Part shown: piece by piece, positions 1 to 7,996 of the stretch
Layout of the letters: every line of letters begins with the position of its first letter
How positions within the stretch are numbered: the stretch's first letter is position 1
Assembly: GCF_026586665.1 (NCBI RefSeq)
Contig: NZ_JAODIY010000047.1
Coordinates: 1 to 63,860, forward strand
Source: Halovenus rubra
GTDB taxonomy: Archaea > Halobacteriota > Halobacteria > Halobacteriales > Haloarculaceae
Reading direction: 5' to 3'
Length of the DNA: 63,860 nucleotides
The notes under the pieces: model-generated
Databases searched by the model: none
Seen by the model: only the letters and a program-made list of their open reading frames with translations
Told to the model about the DNA's origin: nothing
Position numbers and translations under genes: made by a program

Positions 1-1
1 C

Positions 2-97
2 TGGTATCGAGAATTCCGTGAACTTGCGCTGATGTGTGCAGTATACAACATCAGGAAGGCCGCAGAACAGGAGATTCCACTCCCTTCAGGTGATTAA
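2..97 (+). CDS. C-terminal end of a transposase, cut by the window edge
   Basis: The open frame enters from the left edge and stops at a TAA ending at base 97. The 31 visible residues begin WYREFRELALMCAVYNI and end IPLPSGD. This pattern is typical of the last helix of haloarchaeal IS5-like transposases, where the catalytic Glu lies in a YREFR-type motif. Only the tail is present, so activity and family cannot be settled. It is the first of several transposase pieces in the left third of the window. Confidence 0.6.
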   Translation, partial: WYREFRELALMCAVYNIRKAAEQEIPLPSGD

Positions 98-878
98 ACA
101 CGGCCGTTTGGAGACACCCCCCTGCAAACCCCGAGATGACTAATTTCAGGGCTAAACACGAAATTTCACGCATTAGAAGAACTCTAACGAGAAAATTACG
201 GAGGGTTTTGATAAAGAGAAACTATTAATAAGGATGCTATCAAACTATAACCGCAAACCTGTCAACGAAAAATGAATAATTAGTGGTAGTAATAAAAATT
301 ATCTAGATGTTATAGAAGAGGTATTGGCTCAATATCCACGATAATAACCCTCTCAAACGCTCTCCCGGCGATTCAATGGTTGCGCTAACTCTACAGAACC
401 CTACTCCAAAAACCCGATCCATTTTTCACACGGTGTGAGTGTGTGGGCCCTCGATCAAATACCGCTTGGGAAAAAGCAGATCCATTTTTCACACGGTTGG
501 GGTATGCTTGCAGCTATGTTGTTGTCAGTTATCACTATTCAGAATATTTGATTTAGCTTCGTGACTTAGAATTAAAAAAACCTGCAGGTTATTTTCATTG
601 ACCCCGTTGAGTTGAAAACGATTATCGACTACTGCCGCTTCTCAATACTAAACGGCTAGATATAGCCGATAGATTGTCTATTGCAAAAATCTAGCAGATC
701 ACGACTGAAGGCCCACTAAATCAAGGCGGCAATACTGTATCGGTTACAGATGGATCAGCCGATCCTACTGAAACAACGCCTCGTGATGAGACTAAATGGC
801 GAAACAATGTGCGTTTACTAGTCTTCTCGCACAGCCTGTGCGTAACTACTATCTTTTATTATACTGTACCCCCTGTGC
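98..878. other. AT-rich non-coding stretch with repeats
   Basis: About 780 bases with no convincing gene on either strand. It is visibly richer in A and T than the rest of the window. It holds a pair of 19-bp direct repeats at 416-434 and 479-497. Its last part carries the promoter of the recombinase gene, with a TTTATTATACT box about 20-25 nt before the ATG at 879. Origin-like or operator function is possible but not shown. Confidence 0.5.
416..497. repeat. Pair of 19-bp direct repeats (gatccatttttcacacggt)
   Basis: The identical 19-mer occurs at 416-434 and 479-497, 63 bp apart start to start. The first copy runs on into a near-palindrome, TCACACGGTGTGA, at 426-438. The second copy lacks the right half-site. 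Repeats ahead of a recombinase in AT-rich DNA could be recombination sites, iterons or operators; nothing in the sequence decides between these. Confidence 0.6.
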
Positions 879-1529
879 ATGGAAGTCGCCACATATGTCC
901 GAGTCAGCATGGAAGAACAATCGCTTGAGCGCCAACTCAAGAAAACTCACGAGTATTCGCAGCGTCACTTCGACACACCACCGACTGAGACTTATCGAGA
1001 CAAGTCAACTGGAACAAATACTGATCGATCGGACTTCCACCAGATGTTGAATGACGTTGAGAACGGGAAGTACGACGCGGTAATTGCTAATTCGATTTCA
1101 CGCATCTCTAGGTCAATCCGAGATCTTGATGAAACAGTTGAACACATCGTCGACAACTCAAACACTGAGCTCCACATTATCTCAGAAGGCCTGCAGATGA
1201 CTGGCGAAGATGATCCATACCAGAAAGCAATGCTCCAATTGCTCGGTGTCTTCGCGGAACTTGAAGCCGAGATGACGCGCCAGCGGGTAAAGGAAGGTAT
1301 CCGAACCAGAATGGAGAATGAGGACTATCACCATGGACCAGCGCCGCTTGGTTTCGAGAAGGATGACGGCTATCTTATTGAAGCAGCAAATTTCGATCGT
1401 GTTCGATCTGTTCTGGAACTCGTTGAGGACGGGGAACTCTCAAAGCGAAAAGCTGCTCGTGAGCTTGATAGCTCTCGTCGGACAATCAATCGAGCTTTAG
1501 ATCGGCCAGAATTATATTCCCTGTCGTAG
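879..1529 (+). CDS. Small serine recombinase (resolvase family)
   Basis: A 216-residue protein with the resolvase catalytic domain at about residues 3-140 and a helix-turn-helix at about 170-210. The catalytic serine is Ser10 in TYVRVS. The region around residues 68-80, with ISRISRSIRDL, carries the conserved arginines, and the EAEMTRQR stretch forms the start of the long E helix. Such enzymes carry out cut-and-rejoin recombination on DNA through a phosphoserine link. The length fits the compact archaeal group rather than large serine integrases. The ATG at 879 is supported by a TATA-like box at about 854-864, consistent with a leaderless mRNA. Upstream lie the 19-bp repeats, which could be its target sites. 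A longer overlapping frame starting at 796 is a shadow. Confidence 0.85.
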   Translation: MEVATYVRVSMEEQSLERQLKKTHEYSQRHFDTPPTETYRDKSTGTNTDRSDFHQMLNDVENGKYDAVIANSISRISRSIRDLDETVEHIVDNSNTELHIISEGLQMTGEDDPYQKAMLQLLGVFAELEAEMTRQRVKEGIRTRMENEDYHHGPAPLGFEKDDGYLIEAANFDRVRSVLELVEDGELSKRKAARELDSSRRTINRALDRPELYSLS

Positions 1530-1779
1530 AGCTGTCCGAAAAATATCGAGCTCTTACCGAAGACAACGAAGCAGTCCTCACAAAAAGTTGTCAGGATGTA
1601 CCGTGCAAGATCCAACGCTCGAGTCTTGCACAAAGGACTGGTCCGATTGAACATAGTGGGGATTAGTCGAGACAGAAAAACCACGAGGCTCTTGCATAAC
1701 TCAGCTTTGCACGTTGAAGTAGCAGCGTGATGTAGGTGGTAGCAAGGACGAATGATGCCGATTACAGATTTCTCTGACG

Positions 1780-2135
1780 CTAGCGTGCAAAGCTGAAGAC
1801 GGAGTACAAGTTGGACGAGTTCGACACGACGAGCCACATATCGTGGAAATTCTGGTCTATGCTGCGTTGTTGTCTCTGGTCGTGAGTAGGGAGTTGCTTT
1901 CGCTGGTGATTGATCACGCGGATGACGATGCTGCGTTTCCACCAGAACGCTGGGCGGCGACCCCGGTCGCACACCCAGCTCATCCTTGACCGTCTGCGTC
2001 AGTTTCTCGGCTACTCACTACCACCGCTGTTGGATTGGTTGATCGAAGACGCCTGAAAAAACCCATCAGCAGCGTCTCACTTTCCAAGAACGACTGGCTT
2101 TCGCCACCCAGCCACGTACCACAGAGGTAGCTTAG
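1780..2135 (+). pseudogene. Decayed IS4-type haloarchaeal transposase, C-terminal part
   Basis: Reading across at least two frames recovers stretches typical of the C-terminus of haloarchaeal IS4-family transposases: YKLDEFDT, then after a frame change HIVEILVYAALLSLVVSREL, later FPPERWAAT, then after another break LIEDA and HQQRLTFQERLAFATQPR before a TAG at 2133-2135. Several frameshifts and stops mean it cannot be active. A perfect 13-bp inverted repeat (TCAGCTTTGCACG at 1701-1713, its complement at 1784-1796) lies at its start. The interval 1530-1780 holds nothing else that I recognise. Confidence 0.7.
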
Positions 2136-2172
2136 AAGATAGAGGGACTCTTCTTTTACTTTTACTCAAATT

Positions 2173-4071
2173 TCAACTCCACTCCCAGTCGATAGCCGCC
2201 CCTTCCGGACACCCTTGTGAGTTGTTATTACGTCCTCCTCTTATTGCCTCTCCTGATAGTTTGTAGTCGACATAGAGTCTCCTATCATCTGGTCCTTGGT
2301 CTGTGAATTTGAAAAGAATTTCAGCAGTTTTTGTTTCGCCGTTACACGTAGGGGCTGTCCCACCGTATATTGAGGTAGCTAATGGATAGACAGGCTGTGT
2401 GTTAACTCCTATTGGTGAAAAGCTGACTGTTTCTTTGTCTTCGGGATAAATACGTGCAATGACGGAGTCATCGTTTTCAGGGGGTGTACCTGTGGTCGGT
2501 ACTCCATCAACTGGTGTCGCACTCAAAACCTCTATTGGAAGATCTCCTCCAGAGACTTTGAATTCGATCTCAAACGAGGAAATCAATGGCGCTCCGACTC
2601 CGTCACCCTCATTTGGATCAATAAGACTCACATTCGTAATTTCAATATCACCGATGGTAAGGTCAATCTGTTCTGTACTGATTACTTCTCCATCGTCAAC
2701 AGCGACCACATCATAGGCTCCAGGCGATATGGCCGTATCTCGAAATGAACGAGAATCAAGATCAAATGACACTGAAGTCTGTGTTGGTGAAACTCCGCTT
2801 TCTCTCAGAACCTCATCCCCTTGACGCAGTTCAACCTTATCTACATTAGTTTCATTATTTATTTCGATGGCTAACTGGGATGTTTGTTGCTCTGGATTGG
2901 TAATTATATTTACTTCAAGCGAGTCGTCACCTCCAACGATAGAATTGAGTCCGTCCTGTAGGAAACCAAGCTGAGTGCCTATTACTATAGCAGTCCCCCC
3001 TGCTCCGGCATACAAAACGGCCCGTCGTGAAATATTCACATTCCTGTGGCGTGAGGTTGACATCTCAATAAGTCCAGACTGCATTTCGTTTGGAGCAATC
3101 AAACTGATATCTTGGACTTCAGCAGCTTCACTGATTTCTTTGTTATATCCGCTTTCAGCAACAAGAGTCGCTCCGTCAGAGCCAACCTTCCTCCGAACTT
3201 TCGAGAGGTGTGAAAGGTGCTTGTCTCCCACCTCGTTTTCAGAGCCTGTTACTACCATCACGAGTGCCTGTGCTCTAACTCCTAATTCGCTTTGCAATCG
3301 TGCATCAAGAAGTGTGACTGATTCCGACACCTGTTTCTGATCAGCCACTTGCCATCCATTACTCTCAATATATGCTTCCACTCGCTGGACAAACGCACCC
3401 TTTGAGCGTGGTGATATTATAGGACGTGAATTTAGATTGGCTGTCTGTGGATGGAGTTGTGTCCACAGTATTCCGCCTAGAGTTCCAAAAACAGCGGGAA
3501 AGAGAAGGCCAACAAAAAGGATACTGTCACTGACAATGGGTGTCATTGTTGTGCCTTCTTCAGTACGTGAAAAAACAACCGCTCCAAGAACTGCTGGACC
3601 AATAGTCCCGACTGTGAGTGTGGCCCCAGCTATCGAGGCGGTCGATAGATCACGGGCTCGGACCTGTTTTGCAACATAGAATCCACCAGCAACCAATACA
3701 ATAATCGGAATGAGATGGTAGAGAAAGAGTGGGACTTGTGACTCTAGTTCTAACTCGAATTTCCCCAACAGCAGTACTTCAACGGAATCATCAGTAAGAG
3801 GATTGAACCCCTGTTCAGAGATTACTTGTCCAGACTCATCTTCAATCAATTCTAAATCAGCAAACTGGGAATTATAATATAGTAACCCTCCTTCTGATAT
3901 AAGGTTATTAACAAACTCGTCATCCTCAGCGACAATAATGAGAAAGAGTGTAAGCAGATATCCGGCAACAAACGCTACTCCTCCAGTGATGGCCCCCTGT
4001 TTGAGTGGAAGTTTGTCTGTAAGTGATTGAGAGTGGTCAGATTGGTCGCTCGGGCTTGGATCGAGAGACAT
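2173..4071 (-). CDS. Large membrane protein with a restriction-endonuclease-like middle domain
   Basis: 632 residues, not recognised as a named protein. Four hydrophobic segments lie in the first third (about residues 28-48, 118-135, 148-168 and 182-204). A soluble region (about 215-340) has the alpha/beta pattern of Mrr-like nuclease folds, starting SPRSKGAFVQRVEAYIE. The usual catalytic QxK or ExK cannot be seen there, so it may be a degenerate, non-catalytic version. A further hydrophobic stretch at about 350-368, right after an RR pair, is followed by beta-rich, Ig-like domains reaching the C-terminus. The layout suggests a cytosolic domain joined across the membrane to an outside sensor or adhesin part. 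It stands alone, with transposon debris on one side and a gene remnant on the other. Confidence 0.7.
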   Translation of the reverse strand: MSLDPSPSDQSDHSQSLTDKLPLKQGAITGGVAFVAGYLLTLFLIIVAEDDEFVNNLISEGGLLYYNSQFADLELIEDESGQVISEQGFNPLTDDSVEVLLLGKFELELESQVPLFLYHLIPIIVLVAGGFYVAKQVRARDLSTASIAGATLTVGTIGPAVLGAVVFSRTEEGTTMTPIVSDSILFVGLLFPAVFGTLGGILWTQLHPQTANLNSRPIISPRSKGAFVQRVEAYIESNGWQVADQKQVSESVTLLDARLQSELGVRAQALVMVVTGSENEVGDKHLSHLSKVRRKVGSDGATLVAESGYNKEISEAAEVQDISLIAPNEMQSGLIEMSTSRHRNVNISRRAVLYAGAGGTAIVIGTQLGFLQDGLNSIVGGDDSLEVNIITNPEQQTSQLAIEINNETNVDKVELRQGDEVLRESGVSPTQTSVSFDLDSRSFRDTAISPGAYDVVAVDDGEVISTEQIDLTIGDIEITNVSLIDPNEGDGVGAPLISSFEIEFKVSGGDLPIEVLSATPVDGVPTTGTPPENDDSVIARIYPEDKETVSFSPIGVNTQPVYPLATSIYGGTAPTCNGETKTAEILFKFTDQGPDDRRLYVDYKLSGEAIRGGRNNNSQGCPEGAAIDWEWS

Positions 4072-4538
4072 GATTTCCTCTTGACTTTTTCCGTCAAGTG
4101 AAGTACTAGAATAGTTTCAACAGCACTGTGAATAAAAAGCATCGATTTTGACACCAAATAATCTGCAAATAATTCTCTGTGGAAAATAGACCTGTAGCCT
4201 TCAGAAAAAATTATTGGTACAACTACTCACACTCGCAAACACCAGCGCTTCGAAAATTATCGCCCGATTTAGGCCTTGAGATCCCAGATATATCGATCGT
4301 GACTTTTCTGACCCGTCGACAACCGGAAAGACGGCAGCAGGCGGCCGTCGCCCACACTGGGTACACGGGTCAAGCAGACTTCTCGGTATCGTTCCGGTGG
4401 GTATAGAACGACATGAACGGTCGAGCCGAGATTGTACCAGGATGAACTGAGAGCTCGAGGCCGTACTGGCTGGCGAACTCGCAGAGGTCGAATTACTGAT
4501 TGGAGGGCGGTTCAGCGACTTCGAGTCGCTCGATATTG
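4072..4538. other. Gap without a supportable gene
   Basis: This 467-base stretch contains the upstream region of the large membrane protein gene. The rest gives only short, mutually overlapping frames without a start site or recognisable motif. It may hold decayed coding DNA, because minus-strand frames are open for over 100 codons in places. Confidence 0.35.
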
Positions 4539-4910
4539 CTAGAAAGACGTGCATTCCATACAGCGCTCTGGCTCACCATCGTCGAGCCAGAGCGCTGTGT
4601 GGTCGCTGGCTGGTAGACTGTGCGGCGGTACGGTGGAATCGTCATCCTCACCAACCGGGGCGTGCGGACACTCGTCGCGACCGTCGATGAGGCGGGCGAT
4701 GCAAGCCGTCTCTGCCGGGCGGTCGAGATCGTGTGCCTGAACGGACGCATCACGCTGGTACTCGCTCATGATTGCGGCGAGTGCCTGCCAGATATCTTGC
4801 CATTTTGGATCGTTGGGCTTGTGGTCGAGGTAGTCATGAATCGCCTCTTTCAGCTGGTTGTACTCCTTCCACGTTGGAATCGGCTCGTTCGGGCCAGGGG
4901 TCGGCCAGTC
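4539..4910 (-). pseudogene. Small hypothetical protein with damaged start
   Basis: An open frame of about 123 codons runs from 4910 down to a stop at 4539 but has no start codon until Met at 4769. The upstream part reads as good protein (PIPTWKEYNQLKEAIHDYL, then WQDIWQALAAIMSEYQRD). Just upstream an ATG at about 4920 lies in a different frame, which suggests a lost base near the 5' end. The C-terminal part has CPHAP and CMECTSF, possible metal ligands. I do not recognise the family. It is either a shortened 76-residue gene from 4769 or, more likely, a pseudogene. Confidence 0.45.
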
Positions 4911-5144
4911 TCACAGTCAGTCATTCCAGCCCTGTCTCCTGTGCTCTGTTGAATCACCAGAGGAAGAATTGATCTCCTATTGCGGAGGGGTGCTGAATAT
5001 GGGCTGGGCGGTCGAGAGCTAGAACCACGGTGAGAGGCATCTCTACCGGCAGATATCAAAACTGCTATCCAACTTCGCCCGAGGGAATACCAATGGTTTT
5101 GTCCGCCCAATAGATATAATAGAATTAGGAAAAATGTTCTTATT

Positions 5145-5765
5145 ATGCATCAGAATCCATTATCTGAGGAAGAACTGCGGAGAGGGTTAGAGGGCTACAA
5201 ATCTGAAACGTTGGATCGTGATGCCCTCACGTTGGATGTGGATACATTCTGGGGGGAAGAGCAAAAAATGCTGAGAGAGTTCACAGAAATATTCCAACAG
5301 GAGGGGTGCATTCCGGAACGAAAGCATCTAAAATGCCTAACTAAATGGAAGTGGCCAGGACTCTGGGCGAATTACGCCAATGAAAACACACGAAACCATC
5401 TTCGCACTGTAACCAGCGAAGCCTTTCAGATGACAGCCGGGGACGAGCGACCAAAACCAGAAGATGTTCGCAACCAGCTTGAGCATCTCGATGACGAACT
5501 GACGGGAGTTTCAGCGGCTACAGGAACAGTATTGTTGACGTTTTGGCGCCCCGATATCTACACGGTAATGGATGTAAGGGCGATATCAACGCTGGAATTT
5601 GCCGGACTCTGGACGGGGGACAGCAGGGCGACTATCTCTGAGTATCCACAGTATCTCGAACAGTGTCATTCGATTGTTGAAGATACGAAACTCAGTCTTC
5701 GTGACACTGACAGGGCCATCTGGTACCTTGGTGGTGAATACTCAGATGGATCTTCCTTACATTAA
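5145..5765 (+). CDS. HhH/DNA-glycosylase-like protein, paralogue of the C-terminal half of the NADAR fusion
   Basis: 206 residues. The C-terminal half has a helix-hairpin-helix pattern, LTGVSAATGTVLLTF, followed after a short loop by YTVMDVRA. This resembles the HhH-GPD DNA glycosylase core, in which a hairpin is followed by the catalytic Asp. The end, LRDTDRAIWYLGG, matches LRTLDRALWVLGG at the end of the fusion protein encoded at 7997-8995, and the WKWPG and YTV(M/I)D blocks also align. The two are therefore paralogues. No NADAR domain is present here. The start is supported by a TATA-like box (TATAAT at 5114-5119) about 27 nt before the ATG. A role in DNA repair or defence is inferred only. 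Confidence 0.6.
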   Translation: MHQNPLSEEELRRGLEGYKSETLDRDALTLDVDTFWGEEQKMLREFTEIFQQEGCIPERKHLKCLTKWKWPGLWANYANENTRNHLRTVTSEAFQMTAGDERPKPEDVRNQLEHLDDELTGVSAATGTVLLTFWRPDIYTVMDVRAISTLEFAGLWTGDSRATISEYPQYLEQCHSIVEDTKLSLRDTDRAIWYLGGEYSDGSSLH

Positions 5766-6168
5766 CCGTGAGGGTATCATAGAACAGTTTACATACCCGC
5801 CGTATAGCGATCTATATCAATGGTAGCTCCATTTCCGACGCTATTTTTCGAGCTCAACTAAACAAACGCTCTCTTATGTCACCCATAACAACCGTTCTAT
5901 GGCATCGCTGAGAATCCCGCTACCTGAACAAACCACGTTTGGCGTGATAGATGTTACGTCCGTTTCAAGATGGTCTTTTTTTGGCGAAAAATTCACAGCA
6001 AGCCTGTCGCGTTCTGGGTTGATAAAGCCCCGGAGAATATGAGGTTTCCATTCGTCTTTAGTTAAGAGATCGCAAGACAGCGGTACGATTTAGTCATTAT
6101 GTAAGTAGAGCAGGAGATAAGAATTGACAATGAATTAACTATTGTTAAAATAAAGCGTTAAGATTACT

Positions 6169-6183
6169 GTGCACCCGGTGCAC
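6169..6183. promoter_or_regulatory. GTGCAC palindrome, candidate RHH operator (copy 1)
   Basis: GTGCACCCGGTGCAC is a pair of GTGCAC half-sites separated by three bases. It sits 25 bp before the ATG of the small RHH gene, where a bound repressor would block transcription. The same half-sites occur just after the gene at 6419-6433. Confidence 0.55.
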
Positions 6184-6207
6184 GCATTTCTAAGATTGTC
6201 TTAGAAC

Positions 6208-6410
6208 ATGACTCGAACAAAAATGGCGTCTCCGTCCGGACTGAACTCGTTGATGAGCTCGATCTCCTCGTTGAGGAGTGCGCAGATCTCGGAGCCAGCC
6301 GCTCCGAGATCGTTGAAGCAATCATCACAGCATATTTGCAAAGTGATGAAGAGAGAATTAAAAAGACGCGAGAGCTGGTTATCCGCAACAGAAAACGATC
6401 TAACTCGTAG
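6208..6410 (+). pseudogene. RHH DNA-binding protein gene, broken by a one-base deletion
   Basis: Compared with the intact copy at 26012-26215, this copy has lost one G from the GGG run after ATGACTCGAACAAAAAT. This shifts the frame after six codons and destroys the RHH core. All the remaining sequence, including the stop codon region, is conserved with the intact copy, so the damage is recent. The hairpin after the gene is intact. Confidence 0.8.
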
Positions 6411-6441
6411 AGAAGTCCGTGCACCGAGTGCACGGACTTCT
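6411..6441. terminator. Perfect 14-bp hairpin after the RHH gene (copy 1)
   Basis: AGAAGTCCGTGCAC, three bases CGA, then GTGCACGGACTTCT form a perfect 14-bp stem. It follows the stop codon directly. The inner part is again a GTGCAC-N3-GTGCAC palindrome. Copy 2 carries a paired change in the stem (T-A here, C-G there), so pairing or symmetry has been kept. It may act as terminator, operator or both. Confidence 0.6.
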
Positions 6442-6691
6442 TAGAGCGTTATTGGATATCACGGGCTGAGAGGATTAGTATCACCGTTGTGGTTGGTGAA
6501 TAGAAGGCTCATTTCTGCTGTCTAATCCCGTCGCCGTATTGCGGTTCAGATCTTAACTAAAGACGAATGATGAGGTTTCTTGGAGAAGTGTTGAGACGGG
6601 ACAGTTGGGAGCGACCAGCCCTGAACAGTCGTCATCGAACCACGTGGTGGGGTTGAGAGAATCAGTGTCTCGGAGTCATAGAGGGTGAAAA

Positions 6692-6934
6692 TCACTGGTC
6701 AGGCGACAGCCGTCGCTGGTGGGCGAAGGCTGTCACCGGCAAATGGAGCCCAATCAACCGAACGAATTCAGGGTCTCGTTCCAGAAGGTCCGAACTCGCT
6801 GGATTGCACGCGCCATGCCGCAGCGAGTATACCTCATCGGCAACAAGTTCGTCAACGCTGATGATACTGGCATCCGTTTGTCCTGCTGACAGCCTCTCTG
6901 CTTGTTGGAACTTGCAGACGTCGCAGGCCGTCAC
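6692..6934 (-). CDS. Small hypothetical protein
   Basis: 80 residues starting at a GTG. The N-terminus, MTACDVCKFQQAERL, has a CxxC pair and later one more Cys (HGACNPASSD), so metal binding is possible but not a full zinc finger. A TTTAAA box lies about 20 nt upstream on the same strand, consistent with a leaderless transcript. I do not recognise the family. It sits between the mobile element and the CARF regulator gene and is transcribed away from the latter. Confidence 0.4.
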   Translation of the reverse strand: MTACDVCKFQQAERLSAGQTDASIISVDELVADEVYSLRHGACNPASSDLLERDPEFVRLIGLHLPVTAFAHQRRLSPDQ

Positions 6935-7034
6935 TACCGGCTCCGGCTGGTTTTAAATACTCAGAACCCGACAGTGCTCACCCCCAATGTTAACCGTTAT
7001 ATAATATTGACGTTAATATAGACACACTGTGTCG

Positions 7035-7781
7035 ATGGAAATCCCAGATCGTGTCCAGATCATCCCTTTCGGGTATGAACGTGCCCGAGTTATAGAGCCG
7101 ATCAATCGTCTCAAAGCAGATCAAGTGATACTCCTTCGTCAATATGAAGGAACCGATCACGAGGCACCATTTCAGGCTGATGTCGTGGAAGAACTCGAAG
7201 CCAACGACCGGATCAAAGTTGAACAACGACGGTGTGATATCTTTTCTCTTGAGGATTCACTGAGAGCAATCAAAAAAGCGATTAGTGACTGCGGAGATGA
7301 TGATGAAGTGTACGTTAACCTCGCAACAGGAAGTAAACTCACAGCAATAGCGGGGATGTATGCCTGCCAAGCAACTGGAGCAACACCGTTTTATGTGGGA
7401 TCTGAGTTCCGCGGTGCTGAGGGACATCTGGAACCACCGACAGAACCGTTGGTGGAGTCAGTCGGCAATATCCAAGAAATTCCGAGGTTCAATCTTGACC
7501 TCCCTAGCGAAGAGCAACAACAGATACTCGCGTACGTTGCTGACCGTGATCACGTCACAAAAAAAGAACTGATTCGCTATGCAGAAGACCAATCATTGCC
7601 GTTTATTGCCGAAACTGAGGCGAAGACCGATGAGGGGAAGTATCGACTGCTGGAAACGCATATTATTGATCCCCTAGAGGAAGATGGATACGTCGATATT
7701 ACAAAAAGTGGTCGAGAGAAGCACGTCGTCGTGACGGATAGGGGACAAGATCTTCTCGATATCGCTCCGTATAGTGACTAG
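7035..7781 (+). CDS. CARF-type transcriptional regulator (HFX_2341/DUF6293-like)
   Basis: 248 residues from the ATG at 7035 (an in-frame GTG lies six bases upstream). The first ~140 residues form a Rossmann-like domain with VQIIPFGYERARV at the start and YVNLATGSKLTAIAGMYAC in the middle, a Gly/Ser-rich loop typical of CARF ligand pockets. The C-terminal ~90 residues look like a winged helix-turn-helix (ILAYVADRDHVTKKELIRYA, later GYVDITKSGREKHVVVT). Proteins of this build sense nucleotide signals and bind DNA; Csa3 is the best-known relative. No cas gene or CRISPR array is visible in the window, so its ligand and targets are unknown. TATA-like boxes lie at 6998-7007 and 7011-7019. Confidence 0.75.
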   Translation: MEIPDRVQIIPFGYERARVIEPINRLKADQVILLRQYEGTDHEAPFQADVVEELEANDRIKVEQRRCDIFSLEDSLRAIKKAISDCGDDDEVYVNLATGSKLTAIAGMYACQATGATPFYVGSEFRGAEGHLEPPTEPLVESVGNIQEIPRFNLDLPSEEQQQILAYVADRDHVTKKELIRYAEDQSLPFIAETEAKTDEGKYRLLETHIIDPLEEDGYVDITKSGREKHVVVTDRGQDLLDIAPYSD

Positions 7782-7960
7782 AACGAATCTTTGCTGGTGA
7801 GATGAGGCCAAATATCTGGTTCGCTGATTGTGTTCAGCCCTCGTAGAAGGTACTGTTCCAGCGTCGAGAGATCAGGAACGAGTTGATGCTTGAACCATTC
7901 TTGGAGCTGGTCCCAACAGCCTTCGACGGCGTTCAACTCGGGGAGCTTCGACGGGAAGTA
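7778..7960 (-). pseudogene. C-terminal fragment of an IS630-type transposase
   Basis: A minus-strand frame reads YFPSKLPELNAVEGCWDQLQ and continues to a TAG at 7778-7780. LPELNAVEGCW matches the SPELNPVEECW motif with the last catalytic Glu of IS630-type transposases. The N-terminal two thirds of the protein are missing. Its end overlaps the stop codon of the CARF gene by three bases, so insertion debris abuts that gene directly. Confidence 0.65.
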
Positions 7961-7996
7961 TCAGACTCCGAGAAACAGATTTACTGTCGGCTGTGG

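Larger units (their letters stand above)
6049..6569 (+). mobile_element. 521-bp non-autonomous mobile element (copy 1) carrying an RHH gene
   Basis: The element begins CATTCGTCTTTAGTTAAG and ends with its exact complement, giving 18-bp terminal inverted repeats. It is flanked by a perfect 10-bp target duplication, ATGAGGTTTC, at 6039-6048 and 6570-6579. A second copy at 25853-26374 is nearly identical over the full length, with roughly twenty differences by eye. There is no transposase, so it must be moved in trans. Inside lie a small RHH gene (broken in this copy), a palindrome upstream of it and a perfect hairpin just downstream. Confidence 0.85.

Noticed and set aside
5899-6042. Possible 47-residue gene starting MASLRIPLPEQTTFG
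   Set aside because: No family, no clear promoter, and its stop lies in the target duplication of the mobile element; too little to support.
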